Counted from the stretch's first letter, positions 26,779-36,042 are shown. The stretch is DNA of 64,000 nt from an uncultured Collinsella sp. (GCA_934647195.1 CAKUFD010000003.1:170519-234518); one strand, 5' to 3'. Translations and numbers: made by a program. The notes: a model not told the origin generated them from the sequence alone.

Positions 26779-27735
26779 TCAGCGCACCTTGTGACCTTGC
26801 GAGGATTTTCGAATCCAGTGGAGAATCGCTTCGACCACGGGGATCGTGAGGAAGATCGCCCAGGCGGGATGCGCCTGGTTGCAGAAGAAGGCCATGTGGC
26901 AAAACCATGCCGTGCAGGCGATGGGATAGATGCTGCTTAGGAACTTGAGGGGTTTGCGTTGATCGATAAGGCTGCCGACCATGTAATACGCCGGAATCAA
27001 AAACACGAGCATGAGACCGGGCAGCCAGGCGCCATAGACGATGCCTCCTATTAAGTAGGCCACGAGCACTACCCCCGGAAAAGGGAACTTGCTCCAAGCG
27101 CGGCCAAAGGGGCTGCGGTGCCTGTTGCCCTGGAAGTCGCAATGGTCACGAGCGTCTTTCCAGCTGGCATAGGTCTCGCCGTCGATGGTCACCGTGCCGT
27201 CTTCGTTGGCGTGTACGCTATGCCCGTCATCGGAAGAATCGATGTGCATGCCATTGGGGCCGATATGCACGTGCTCACCGCGGCGCTCGTTTTCCACATG
27301 GATGCCGCCCCATCCCACGTGGGCCTCTTCTCCTTTTTCGGGGTCGACAACGTGGATGCCCTCTTTAAGGGAGATGTGTACGCGCTCACCGCGTTCGCCC
27401 GCATGGAAGCTCGGCCTATCGTCGCCCGAAGTCTCCGACTTGTCGGCCTGTCCGCACACCTCAGTGTCGTTTGCGTCCTCGGGGTCGTGCACAGGCGTCT
27501 CCCGTTCCGCATTTGCTGTGTCTGCCTGTGCGGGTGAGCCGTAAAGCAGCTCGTCGAGCGAGACTCCGTAGAGGGCCGCGAGGGCGATAAGGTTGTCGGT
27601 ATCGGGGGAGGATTCGCTGCGCTCCCATTTACTGACTGCCTGACGGCTCACGCCGAGCTTGTCGGCGAGTGCTTCTTGCGAGAGGCCAGCGGCCTTTCTT
27701 CTATCAACGAGGCGCTGCGCCATCGTGAGGTCCAT
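26779..27735 (-). CDS. XRE-family HTH membrane protein with His/Gly beta repeats
   Basis: 318 residues. HTH at ~5-60 (RKAAGLSQEALADKLGVSRQ, then AVSKWERSESSPDTDNL), nearly the same as the plus-strand regulator at 14064. A middle region (~100-190) has degenerate repeats ending in G-x-H-V/I (EGIHVVD, GGIHVEN, EHVHIG, NGMHID), likely a short beta-solenoid and His-rich enough to bind metal. About three to four hydrophobic segments follow (~220-310). Start set at ATG 27735 (SD AAAGGA); the longer upstream frame is unconserved. It seems to combine, in one protein, the HTH and beta-repeat parts found as two genes at 14064-15739. Confidence 0.8.
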   Translation of the reverse strand: MDLTMAQRLVDRRKAAGLSQEALADKLGVSRQAVSKWERSESSPDTDNLIALAALYGVSLDELLYGSPAQADTANAERETPVHDPEDANDTEVCGQADKSETSGDDRPSFHAGERGERVHISLKEGIHVVDPEKGEEAHVGWGGIHVENERRGEHVHIGPNGMHIDSSDDGHSVHANEDGTVTIDGETYASWKDARDHCDFQGNRHRSPFGRAWSKFPFPGVVLVAYLIGGIVYGAWLPGLMLVFLIPAYYMVGSLIDQRKPLKFLSSIYPIACTAWFCHMAFFCNQAHPAWAIFLTIPVVEAILHWIRKSSQGHKVR

Positions 27736-27976
27736 GTCGTTTCCTTTCGTGGGAAGGTTCTTGCGGACGCGTCTGTCCTCAGTGTGCGCAAGGCGCCCCG
27801 GCTCCTCCACCGTCTTTGGTTGGAATTTTAGACCTACTTTCGCAACTATTCGTTGCAACTGGCCTTTTACCTGCGAAGACGTAACATTCATCCCTGTGGC
27901 GACCTATGCACGAAAAAGGGCACGAACCAGCATGCGGCATGGCAAGGCGTGGCTGCCGAGATGGCGCTCGGGTATG

Positions 27977-28010
27977 AAAAAGGGGTGCGAGCCACTACGG
28001 CCCGCACCCC
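27977..28010 (-). terminator. Rho-independent terminator of the ABC exporter operon
   Basis: On the minus strand: GGGGTGCGGGCC, a short loop, GGCTCGCACCCC, then TTTTT. It lies about 90 bp after the stop of the second ABC gene, within a 363 bp gap (27736-28098) that otherwise shows no gene. Confidence 0.8.
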
Positions 28011-28098
28011 AAACGAGGCGAGATGTTCAACGGCAGTCTGCCATGCCCCGCGCCTCAAACACGGAGAGCTCAGCAAAAGACGCCCGCCCGCCCGCCTC

Positions 28099-29961
28099 TT
28101 ACGCTGCTTCCTCGAACTGCGAGTTATACAGCTCGGCATAGAAGCCACCGCGAGCGAGAAGTTCCTCATGGGTGCCTTTCTCCACGATGTCGCCGTCGCG
28201 CAGGACGAGGATGACGTCGGCATTGCGAATCGTGCTCAGACGATGTGCGATCACGAAGCTCGTGCGGCCTTCCATAAGGGTATCCATGGCGCGCTGGATG
28301 AGCTCCTCGGTGCGTGTATCGACGTTCGAGGTGGCCTCGTCCAAAATCAGAGCGGGGCGGTCGGCAAGCACCGCGCGGGCGATGGTCACGAGCTGGCGCT
28401 GACCTTGGGAGAGGTTGGTGCCTTCCTCGTTGATCATGAAGTCGTAGCCGCCGGCAAGCGTATGGATAAAGTGGTCGCAGCGCGCCGCTTTGGCCGCTGC
28501 CTCGACCTCCTCGTCGGTAGCGTCGGGGCGTCCGTAGCGGATGTTCTCGCGAATCGTGCCGTTGAACAGCCACGTGTCCTGCAACACCATGGCGAATTGC
28601 TCGCGCAAGGCCGCACGGTCCCAGTCGCGCACGTCAACGCCGTCGACGCGTAGACTGCCGTCGTCAACATCGTAGAAGCGCTGGAGCAGCTTGATGAGCG
28701 TGGTCTTGCCCGCGCCCGTGGGGCCGACGATGGCCACGGTCTGGCCGGGCTGGGCATCGCAGGTGAAGTCGTGGATGATGGTCTTATCGGGCGAGTAGCC
28801 AAACTTGACGTGCTCGAACTCCACGTGTCCGCGGCGCTCCTCGGGAATCTGCGGTGCTGTGGCTTGCTCTTCCTCGGGCGCTGCCAAGAACTCAAAGACG
28901 CGCTCGGTGGCGGCGGCCATGGACTGCATCGTGTTGCTCACGTTGGCGAGCTGCTGCACGGGCTGGGTGAAGTTGCGCACGTACTGGATAAAGCTCTGGA
29001 TGTCGCCCGGCGTGGCGTTGCCCGTGAGTGCGAGCTGCGCGCCCACCACGACCACGGCCACATAGCCCATGTTGCCCACGAGGCTCATGAGCGGCATCAT
29101 CAGGCCGGAGAGGAACTGCGAGCGCCAGCCCGAGACGAACAGGCGGTCGTTCTTCTCGTCGAATTCTGCCACGGAGGCATCGGCGCGGTCGAACACCTGG
29201 ATGACGTTTTGGCCGGCGAAGTCTTCCTCGATAATACCGTTGACGGCTCCAAGGACCTGCTGCTGCTCGCGGAAGTACGGCTGCGAGAAGTGCATCATCA
29301 CGCCCATGATCACGGCGGCGACCGGCAGCGTGACCACGACGACGCCGGTGAGCGGCAGGCTGATGGAAAGCATCATCACGAGCACGCCGATAATCTGCGT
29401 GACGGAGGTGATGAGTTGCGTCACGGACTGGTTGAGGCTTTGCCCCAGCGTGTCGACATCGTTGGTGATGCGCGAGAGCACATCACCCTTGCTGTGCCCG
29501 TTGAAGTAGCTCATGGGGATGACGGTGATCTTCTGGGCGATCTCCTTGCGCATGCGGTAGCAGATCTTTTGCGTGACGCCCGTCATGAGCCAGCCCTGGA
29601 TAAGGTTGCATGCGGAGCTGGCAAGGTAGAGGCCCAGCAGGAACAGCAGGGTCTTGCCGATCCAATCGAAATCGACCGCGCCGGTGCCCTGGACCTTGGC
29701 CACCAAACCCTCAAAGAGCTTGGTGGTTACCTGGCCCAAAACCTTGGGGCCCACGATGTTGAAGATGACCGACGCCATGGCGAAGGCGGCGGCGAAGAAC
29801 ACGGCTACCTTATGGCGACCCACATAGCTCAACAGCTTGAGCATGGTGCCTTTGAAATCCTTGGGTTTTTCGACCACGCGGCCGGGTCCGCGCCTGCCCA
29901 TGGGGCCGCCGGGCCTTCCTTGACGCTTGGGCACTTCGGTTTTGCTCATCTCGTCTGCCAT
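28099..29961 (-). CDS. ABC exporter half-transporter (ATPase plus permease), subunit 2
   Basis: 620 residues: a basic Gly/Pro/Arg-rich N-terminus, six predicted membrane segments (~50-340), then a nucleotide-binding domain with Walker A VGPTGAGKTTL, signature LSQGQRQL and Walker B LILDEATSNVD. MdlB/LmrA-type exporter; substrate unknown. Its ATG overlaps the stop of subunit 1 by one base (TAATG), typical of heterodimeric exporters. Full catalytic residues are present (Glu after Walker B), so this subunit carries the competent site. Confidence 0.92.
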   Translation of the reverse strand: MADEMSKTEVPKRQGRPGGPMGRRGPGRVVEKPKDFKGTMLKLLSYVGRHKVAVFFAAAFAMASVIFNIVGPKVLGQVTTKLFEGLVAKVQGTGAVDFDWIGKTLLFLLGLYLASSACNLIQGWLMTGVTQKICYRMRKEIAQKITVIPMSYFNGHSKGDVLSRITNDVDTLGQSLNQSVTQLITSVTQIIGVLVMMLSISLPLTGVVVVTLPVAAVIMGVMMHFSQPYFREQQQVLGAVNGIIEEDFAGQNVIQVFDRADASVAEFDEKNDRLFVSGWRSQFLSGLMMPLMSLVGNMGYVAVVVVGAQLALTGNATPGDIQSFIQYVRNFTQPVQQLANVSNTMQSMAAATERVFEFLAAPEEEQATAPQIPEERRGHVEFEHVKFGYSPDKTIIHDFTCDAQPGQTVAIVGPTGAGKTTLIKLLQRFYDVDDGSLRVDGVDVRDWDRAALREQFAMVLQDTWLFNGTIRENIRYGRPDATDEEVEAAAKAARCDHFIHTLAGGYDFMINEEGTNLSQGQRQLVTIARAVLADRPALILDEATSNVDTRTEELIQRAMDTLMEGRTSFVIAHRLSTIRNADVILVLRDGDIVEKGTHEELLARGGFYAELYNSQFEEAA

Positions 29962-32342
29962 TAGCGGTTGCCTCCTTCCACGGTTTTGCCGTTCATAACG
30001 GTGGCGATTTCCTCTTCGGTGAGGCCGAGCTCCTGTGCGGAGAGCTGCGACTGTGCGATTTCCAGATAAGCGGGACAGCGGCGCAGCAGTTGCTCATGCG
30101 TGCCTTGGCCCACGACCGCGCCCTCGTCGAGGACGATGATCTGGTCGGCGTGCATGATCGTGGCGATGCGTTGGGCAACTACAACGAGGGAAGCGTCCTT
30201 CTGAGTGCATGCGAGCTTCTCGCGCAGCAAGGCGTCGGTCTTGTAGTCGAGCGCACTAAAGGAGTCGTCAAAGACCACGACCTCGGGGCGCTTGGCCAAG
30301 GCGCGCGCGATGGAGAGGCGCTGGCGCTGGCCGCCGGAGACGTTGGAGCCGCCCTGGCTGATCTCGGAGGCAAAGCCGCCCTCGCGCTCCTCGATAAAGT
30401 CGCTCGCCTGCGCGATGCGCGCGGCCTCGTGCATGTCCTCGTCCGTCACGGACTCGCCTGCGAACTTGAGGTTCGACTCAACGGTGCCGGAGAAGAGCAT
30501 GCCTTGCTGGGGGATATAGCCCACGCGGCGACGAAGCTCGGAGAGCGGAAGATCGCGCACGTCGATGCCGTCGAGCAGGATCTTGCCGCCGGTGACGTCG
30601 TACAGGCGCGGGATGAGCTGCACGAGCGTCGACTTGCCCGAACCTGTGGAGCCGATGATACCGAGCATCTGGCCGGCGCGCACGGTGAAGCTCACGCCGC
30701 CGATAACGTCCTGGCGAGCGTCGGGGTACTGGAAGCTCACGCCGCGGAATTCGAGCTGTCCGCGCGGGGCGTCGGCTGCGGGCAGCTTTGGCGCGCGGGG
30801 CTCCTTGATGGAACTTTCGGTGGCGAGCACCTCATCCACGCGCTCGGCGGCGACTTCGGCGCGCGGCAGCATGACCGAGACCATGGTCAAGATCATGAAT
30901 GCCATGACAATCTGCATGGTATAGGAGATGAACGCCATCATGTCGCCTACCTGCATGACGCCGTCGGAGACACCGTGGCTGCCAGCCCAGACGATAAGGA
31001 CGGTCACGCAGTTCATGACGAACATCATGAGCGGCATCATGAAGCTCATGGCGCGGTTGGTGAACAGCTGCGTCGTCATGAGGTCGCACGATGCTTCGTC
31101 AAAGCGCTCGAGCTCGTGCTTTTGGCGGCCAAAGGCGCGGATGGGCATGATGCCGTCGAGCATCTCGCGGGCAACGAGGTTCACGCGATCCACGTACTTT
31201 TGCATCTTCTTGAACTTGGGCATGGTGAGGCCCATGAGCACGCCTACGACGGCCGAGACCGCGATGACGGCCACGCCGATGGTCCACTCCAGTCCGGTGT
31301 GGGTGGCAAACACGCGCATCAACGCCACGATGCCCATGATCGGCGCCATCATGACCATACGGATGAAGAGCGTGGTGGCCATCTGGATCTGCTGGATATC
31401 GTTGGTGCAGCGCGTGATGAGCGAAGCCTGGCTAAACTTGCCCACCTCGGCGGGCGAAAAGTGCATGACCTTGTTGAAGGTCTTGCAACGCAGGTCGCGC
31501 GCAATGGTGCAGGCGGTGTGCGAGGCGACGGCGCCCGTGAAGATGGTGGCCACAAGGCTCACGGCGCACAGGGCGAACATCTTGATGGAGGTGCTTGCCA
31601 GATAGGAGTTCTGAACATCGTTGAGGGAGATGCCCTGTGCCTCGTACTCCTGCTGCACGTAAGTGATGGCACGCTGCGTGACGATAGATCCGCCCATGGA
31701 GCCCATCTCGTCGGCCATGCTTTTGGCGCCATCCACGAGCTTCGAGTGCTCGACAAGGCCGCCGTCGACCGCGATGCGCAGGCTCTTCATGGTGACTTTG
31801 CCGCCGTCGGCCTCAATCTGCTCTTGCATCTTGGTCGCTGCCTGCGCCTTTTCCTGCATGGCGGCGAGCTCGTCGGGGGTCATGGCCGCCATCTGCTCGG
31901 GTGTGGGTGCGGACACGCTGCTGTCCCCGTCCGAACCCTCGCTGCCACCGGTCATGTCTTCCATAGAGCTGGCGTCGATGCCCTGCTCGAGCGAGAGGGC
32001 GACAGTCTCGGGCAGGCTCATGATGTTCGTGAGCGCGCCTTCTTCCGCGCGGTCCTCCTCGGAGCCGATATAGGTTCGAACGCCGTTTTTGTCCGCCTTG
32101 CCGTATGCGGCTTCAACTTTTTTCGCGTCGCCCTCGGTCATAAAGAGCTCGAGGTCCGAGAGGGATTCGTTGCGGATGGTGTCGGGCACCGGCGAGTCGA
32201 TGCCGCCCTGCTGGATGCCCACGTCGACGATCTCGCTCATATAGGTTGGCAGCGCTAGGTCGGCATTGCAGCTGATGACAATCAGGCCGATGGCGACGAG
32301 TAGTGCCAGGATATGGTTTTTGAAGAGCTTGACGATGCGCAT
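29961..32342 (-). CDS. ABC exporter half-transporter, subunit 1, with large external loop
   Basis: 793 residues. First membrane helix at ~10-30, then a ~200-residue hydrophilic insert (~36-235; acidic with Met/Glu/Ala-rich helices) before helix 2, then the rest of the permease and an NBD with GSTGSGKSTL, VSGGQRQR and VVFDDSFSALD. The usual catalytic Glu after Walker B is Asp here (FDDS), as in the degenerate site of heterodimeric exporters. The insert would face outside and could bind a substrate or partner. Directly downstream of the MarR gene (15 bp). Confidence 0.9.
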   Translation of the reverse strand: MRIVKLFKNHILALLVAIGLIVISCNADLALPTYMSEIVDVGIQQGGIDSPVPDTIRNESLSDLELFMTEGDAKKVEAAYGKADKNGVRTYIGSEEDRAEEGALTNIMSLPETVALSLEQGIDASSMEDMTGGSEGSDGDSSVSAPTPEQMAAMTPDELAAMQEKAQAATKMQEQIEADGGKVTMKSLRIAVDGGLVEHSKLVDGAKSMADEMGSMGGSIVTQRAITYVQQEYEAQGISLNDVQNSYLASTSIKMFALCAVSLVATIFTGAVASHTACTIARDLRCKTFNKVMHFSPAEVGKFSQASLITRCTNDIQQIQMATTLFIRMVMMAPIMGIVALMRVFATHTGLEWTIGVAVIAVSAVVGVLMGLTMPKFKKMQKYVDRVNLVAREMLDGIMPIRAFGRQKHELERFDEASCDLMTTQLFTNRAMSFMMPLMMFVMNCVTVLIVWAGSHGVSDGVMQVGDMMAFISYTMQIVMAFMILTMVSVMLPRAEVAAERVDEVLATESSIKEPRAPKLPAADAPRGQLEFRGVSFQYPDARQDVIGGVSFTVRAGQMLGIIGSTGSGKSTLVQLIPRLYDVTGGKILLDGIDVRDLPLSELRRRVGYIPQQGMLFSGTVESNLKFAGESVTDEDMHEAARIAQASDFIEEREGGFASEISQGGSNVSGGQRQRLSIARALAKRPEVVVFDDSFSALDYKTDALLREKLACTQKDASLVVVAQRIATIMHADQIIVLDEGAVVGQGTHEQLLRRCPAYLEIAQSQLSAQELGLTEEEIATVMNGKTVEGGNR

Positions 32343-32357
32343 ACGCGGCCTCCTTTC

Positions 32358-32867
32358 TTAGTCGTTGGTCGTTGGTGTATCGGAAAAGCCATCTTTCGGC
32401 TTGGGATTTTCGCTATAGAGGATCTCGCGCAGGCGTGCCCCCTGGTTCTTCTCGACGATCTCGTTCATGCGATGGACGAGGCGCACGAGCTCGTGGGCAT
32501 CGTCGGGGCCGAGTTCGGCGAGAAACTCTCCGGTCTTGCGATTGGAGAGTTCGCGCTTCTCCTCCAGGGCGGCAAGGCCGTGGTCGGTGACCTTGACGAT
32601 CACACGTCGACGGTCGGCTTTGTCGGGTTCGCGGGTCACCCAGCCTTTGGCCTCGAGATTGCGCAGGATGTTCGCAACGCGCGGCGCGGAGACCCAGGCG
32701 CGGTCGGCAATCTGGGAGGGGGTGAGCTCCCCATCTGCGAGCATGAGGGCGCGCATGACGGCCATCTCGCCCGAGACGGCATTGCTCACGCGCGTCGACA
32801 TGAAGCGGTGCATTGAGCTGAATTCGCCGATAAGCTGTCGCGCGAGGTCTTCGTATTCGCCCGCCAT
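32358..32867 (-). CDS. MarR-family regulator of the ABC exporter
   Basis: 169 residues. Winged helix typical of MarR: LMLADGELTPSQIADRAWVS, VANILRNLEAKGWVTREPD and KADRRRVIVKVTDHG, with dimerisation helices at each end. First gene of the operon with the two exporter subunits, so autoregulation and drug- or metabolite-induced export are likely. A palindrome (32896-32916) lies just upstream of its start and may be its operator. Confidence 0.9.
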   Translation of the reverse strand: MAGEYEDLARQLIGEFSSMHRFMSTRVSNAVSGEMAVMRALMLADGELTPSQIADRAWVSAPRVANILRNLEAKGWVTREPDKADRRRVIVKVTDHGLAALEEKRELSNRKTGEFLAELGPDDAHELVRLVHRMNEIVEKNQGARLREILYSENPKPKDGFSDTPTTND

Positions 32868-32895
32868 GCCAACTCCTTAACACTAGAAACAATTA

Positions 32896-32916
32896 CGGGG
32901 GATAACAATACCCCCG
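32896..32916. promoter_or_regulatory. Inverted repeat upstream of marR, candidate operator
   Basis: CGGGGG and CCCCCG arms (32896-32901 and 32911-32916) around a 9 bp A/T core (ATAACAATA), about 30 bp before the MarR start on the minus strand. The position suits an autoregulatory operator; a small hairpin in the leader is the alternative. Confidence 0.45.
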
Positions 32917-33031
32917 CCGCTTTTTGATATACGCATCGATGCAGAATCTTCAAATTTGCGGGGAGTCGATGCCGGGCTGTTGCCGGGCGTTTGACTAGGT
33001 GGATGCGGATGACAGCGTATGTCTGATGCGG

Positions 33032-33703
33032 TTATCGGTGCCAGATTGCCTGGTGGAGGCGCAAGATCGAGGGGAGGCCCGGCTGTGCGCAGATGAGACT
33101 GCGCGGGTCTTCGTGTCCAATGGAGCGCATGGCCTTCTCGAGGGGCTCATCCAGACGCGCAGCGCAGACAAGCAGGTCGATTGCCTGCGAGATGGGACGG
33201 CGATAGGCGCCCAGGCGCGGAAGGCGGTACAGGTGCTCGAAGGTGTCGGCGCCGCCAAGGAGCAGCGCACCTCCCCAGTTTGCGTCGAGCCGCTCGATGC
33301 TGTGGTGCAGTGCGGTGAGCGCCTGGCGTCCAGTCTCGCCTGGGGAGGCATCGCTATAGGCGACAACATATACAAGAGGCACGTTGGGCCGGGGGAGGTC
33401 CTGGACGATGGCCCCAATCGCTTCGATGGGTGCGCATGCATAGGTGCCGTTTGCCGAAAGGGGACAGACGAGTACGAGCGAGGACGGTTCCGTCTGTTGC
33501 GGTGTCTTTGACAACGTTTCGAGCTCTATCAACTCAACGTTTGGCGCCAGCGTTTCGGAGAGGCGCGAATAGGCGACAGCGGCATCGGCGAAATCGTGCG
33601 CGATGGCATGCGAGACGCGCAGCTGCTTCGCTGCGATGTCGGGAGCGGCTTTGACATCGCTGCTAGCTGCTACGATGATGCGTCGACGTCCCTCGTCCTT
33701 CAT
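33032..33703 (-). CDS. Protein of unknown function with flavodoxin-like pattern
   Basis: 223 residues, soluble, starting at ATG 33703 after a strong SD (GGAGGG). Alternating strands and helices: RRIIVAASSD, SSLVLVCPLSANGTYACAPI, PLVYVVAYSDAS, GGALLLGGADTFEHLYRLPR. These recall NAD(P)H-dependent FMN reductases or flavodoxins, but I see no clear FMN loop (TxTGNT type), so this is a weak call. Divergent from the aminotransferase gene and downstream of nothing on its strand within 100 bp. Confidence 0.5.
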   Translation of the reverse strand: MKDEGRRRIIVAASSDVKAAPDIAAKQLRVSHAIAHDFADAAVAYSRLSETLAPNVELIELETLSKTPQQTEPSSLVLVCPLSANGTYACAPIEAIGAIVQDLPRPNVPLVYVVAYSDASPGETGRQALTALHHSIERLDANWGGALLLGGADTFEHLYRLPRLGAYRRPISQAIDLLVCAARLDEPLEKAMRSIGHEDPRSLICAQPGLPSILRLHQAIWHR

Positions 33704-33819
33704 GCGTGCGCTCCCTCCTGTCGTGCGAATCGGTCCTTTTGCAGGAAAATGCCTACTGCACAAACTCATCCGGGTGGACTATCCTGTAACGGCTCAAATG
33801 ATACTCGGATTGGATCGCC

Positions 33820-34956
33820 ATGCCGCGCTCTCTGAACACATCGCTCGTGAGGCTTAAGTCCTCGGGCATTCGCCGCATCAATGCTCTTGCCGCCCAGCAT
33901 CCGGGCTGCATCGCGCTTGCCCTCGGCGAGCCGGAGTTCGATACTCCCCAAGAGGTTCGCGACGAGGTGACTCACGCCCTTCAGCGTGGCGAGACCCACT
34001 ATCCGCCCAATAACGGAACTCCATTCTTGCGCGGCGCCATCAGCGAGTACATGGCTGCCCAGGGCTTCGATTACGCTCCGGACGATGTCATCGTGACCGA
34101 TGGTGCTACCGAGGCCCTGCACGCCACCTTGCTCGCGATGCTCGAGCCTAACGACGAGGTCATCATCCCCACGCCGGCCTTTGGCCTGTACGAATCTATC
34201 GTGCGCGTGAACCATGCCTTCCCGGTTTTTCTGGACACGGCGCGTACCGACTTCCAGATTGACGAGGAGGCCCTGCGCGATCGCGTGACGCCGGCGACCA
34301 AGGCCATCGTGATCTGCTCGCCCAACAATCCCACCGGCTGCATCTTCAATGCCGCTTCGCTCGATGCCGTGGCGCGCGTCGCCGCCGAGACGGGCATCTA
34401 TGTGATCTGCGACGATGTGTATAACCGCCTGGTATACACGGATGGCTACGAGCGCTTTGCGCTGCGCCATCCCGAGCTGCGCGAGCAGACCGTGGTGGTC
34501 GATAGCTTCTCCAAGCCTTGGGCTATGACGGGTTGGCGCATCGGTTGGCTCGCTGCCGCTCCCTCGCTTGCCGTGCAGATCGCAAAGGCGCACCAGTACA
34601 TGGTGTCGTCTGCCGTCTCGTTTGAGATGCCGGCGGCTGCAGCTGCGCTTTCGGTGGATCCCGCTCCCATGCTCGAGACGTATCGCGCTCGTCGTGCACG
34701 CGTCCTTGCCGCGCTCGAGCAGATGGGCCTTTCGGTGGTGGAACCTGTTGGCGCTTTCTACGTCTTCCCCTCCATCAAGGGTACGGGCCTGACCTCTGAG
34801 CAGTTCTGCACCCGAGCCATCGAGGAGGCCGGCGTGGGCCTGGTCCCCGGTTCGTGTTTTGGCAGTGAGGGATACGTGCGCCTTTCCTATTGCGTTTCCG
34901 ACGAAGACCTCGACGAAGGTCTGCGCCGTCTGGATCGTTTTGTGGCAGGGCTGTAG
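33820..34956 (+). CDS. PLP-dependent class I/II aminotransferase (aspartate/aromatic type)
   Basis: 378 residues. Fold-type I motifs: NGTPFLRGAISEYM, VTDGATEALHATLLA, CSPNNPTGCIF, and the PLP-binding Lys in DSFSKPWAMTGWRIG, with the substrate Arg in YVRLSYCVS near the end. It moves an amino group between an amino acid and a 2-oxo acid; the exact pair is not predictable. The SD is poor (GGAT). Divergent from the unknown gene at 33703, followed by a palindromic element and the rplJ region. Confidence 0.9.
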   Translation: MPRSLNTSLVRLKSSGIRRINALAAQHPGCIALALGEPEFDTPQEVRDEVTHALQRGETHYPPNNGTPFLRGAISEYMAAQGFDYAPDDVIVTDGATEALHATLLAMLEPNDEVIIPTPAFGLYESIVRVNHAFPVFLDTARTDFQIDEEALRDRVTPATKAIVICSPNNPTGCIFNAASLDAVARVAAETGIYVICDDVYNRLVYTDGYERFALRHPELREQTVVVDSFSKPWAMTGWRIGWLAAAPSLAVQIAKAHQYMVSSAVSFEMPAAAAALSVDPAPMLETYRARRARVLAALEQMGLSVVEPVGAFYVFPSIKGTGLTSEQFCTRAIEEAGVGLVPGSCFGSEGYVRLSYCVSDEDLDEGLRRLDRFVAGL

Positions 34957-34971
34957 GGGGCGCTACGTCCT

Positions 34972-35101
34972 CGGCTTCCTCGCCGCCAGGCGGCTCCGGT
35001 TTGGCTTCGGTCAGGTCCTGCGCAAGACGAAACGTCCACTGGACGTTTCTTTGCGTGCGGAATCTAGCCAAACCGGAGCCGCCTGCCAGCGAGGAAGCGG
35101 T
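34972..35101. repeat. Large nested palindromic element before the rplJ promoter
   Basis: Perfect 20 bp arms 34987-35006 and 35066-35085 (CAGGCGGCTCCGGTTTGGCT and its complement), which extend with mismatches to ~34972 and ~35101. The loop contains a second perfect hairpin, GAAACGTCCA (35029-35038) and TGGACGTTTC (35040-35049). No gene. It may be a MITE/REP-like insertion and could terminate transcription from the aminotransferase. It sits in a 456 bp gap that also holds the rplJ promoter and attenuator. Confidence 0.8.
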
Positions 35102-35160
35102 ATCGTTGCTGAGGGGCGTGCTTTCGAATCGCCCTCTTTGTGCGCAACTCGTGGACGTGG

Positions 35161-35189
35161 TTGACTCTTTTGGGACACCTCGCCATACT
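35161..35189 (+). promoter_or_regulatory. rplJL promoter
   Basis: TTGACT (35161-35166), 17 bp spacer, CATACT (35184-35189). A near-consensus housekeeping sigma promoter with an L10 leader downstream. Confidence 0.65.
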
Positions 35190-35239
35190 AACGAAGGTTC
35201 ACGCACGAATCCGCTGCCAGAGACAGCCGGTGCCGCGGC

Positions 35240-35345
35240 GCGCAAGCGTCAAGGCTTAATGGGAGATCCCGCCAGCCGAGGTGGTCGAGCAGATATGTCT
35301 TCTCGCCCCCGTCGCTCTATGCAGCGCGGGGGCTTTTCTTTTTCT
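35240..35345 (+). promoter_or_regulatory. Ribosomal L10 leader with terminator-like attenuator
   Basis: The stretch around 35245-35300 (AATGGGAGATCCCGCCAGCC, then GAGGTGGTCGAGCAG) looks like the L10(L12)4 binding leader. A hairpin with arms GCCCCCGTCGC (35305-35315) and GCGCGGGGGC (35324-35333), followed by TTTTCTTTTT, is an intrinsic terminator, so excess L10 would likely stop transcription before rplJ. Confidence 0.6.
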
Positions 35346-35412
35346 GACATGCCCCCGTCACGTCTTATTTGGCGGGTCCGTGCCCGGAAAAGAAAACAAG
35401 GAGGTGTATTTC

Positions 35413-35934
35413 ATGCCACAGCAGTACAAGATCGACAAGGTTGCCGAGATCGAGTCTTGCATCGAGAACAATGCTGGTCTGTTCGTTGTTTCCTACAACG
35501 GCCTGACCGTTAAGCAGGCTCAGGAGCTCCGTCACACGCTTCGCGAGTGCGGCGCCCAGATGAAGGTCTACAAGAACAACCTTGCCAAGATCGCTCTCAA
35601 GAACCAGGAGCAGCCCGAGATCGACGAGCTTCTCGCCGGCCCCAACGCTTATGTGTTCTACGAGACCGAGCCCGTGGAGGCCGCTAAGGCCCTCAAGACT
35701 TTCTCCGAGAAGTCCAAGGGCGTCCTTGAGATCAAGGGCGGTATCTCCGACGGTAAGGCCGTCACTGCCGATGAGGTCAAGGCTATCGCCGAGCTTCCCA
35801 CCAAGGATCAGCTCCTCGGTCAGCTCGCTGGTCTTATCAGCGGTTTCGCTCGCGACATCGCTGTCTGCGTCAACGGCGTTTCCTCTGGTCTCGCTCGTTC
35901 GATCCAGCAGGTTTCCGAGCAGAAGGCAGCCTAG
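35413..35934 (+). CDS. rplJ: 50S ribosomal protein L10
   Basis: 173 residues starting MPQQYKIDKVAEIE; strong SD (AAGGAGGTG). L10 anchors the L7/L12 stalk to 23S rRNA through its N-terminal domain (YNGLTVKQAQELRHTLRE, KVYKNNLAKIAL) and binds L12 dimers through its C-terminal helix. The start was placed at 35413 because the longer frame runs into the leader. rplL follows after 108 bp. No rplK/rplA gene precedes it in this window. Confidence 0.95.
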   Translation: MPQQYKIDKVAEIESCIENNAGLFVVSYNGLTVKQAQELRHTLRECGAQMKVYKNNLAKIALKNQEQPEIDELLAGPNAYVFYETEPVEAAKALKTFSEKSKGVLEIKGGISDGKAVTADEVKAIAELPTKDQLLGQLAGLISGFARDIAVCVNGVSSGLARSIQQVSEQKAA

Positions 35935-36042
35935 TTTGGCCTGCCCTCGTCTGCGGCGGCAACGCCGCACCCCTGATGCGCCTGCGCATCGCTTCATAAC
36001 AGATCTCCGTGCATAGCGCACGGAAACCGAAAGGACTTAGAA

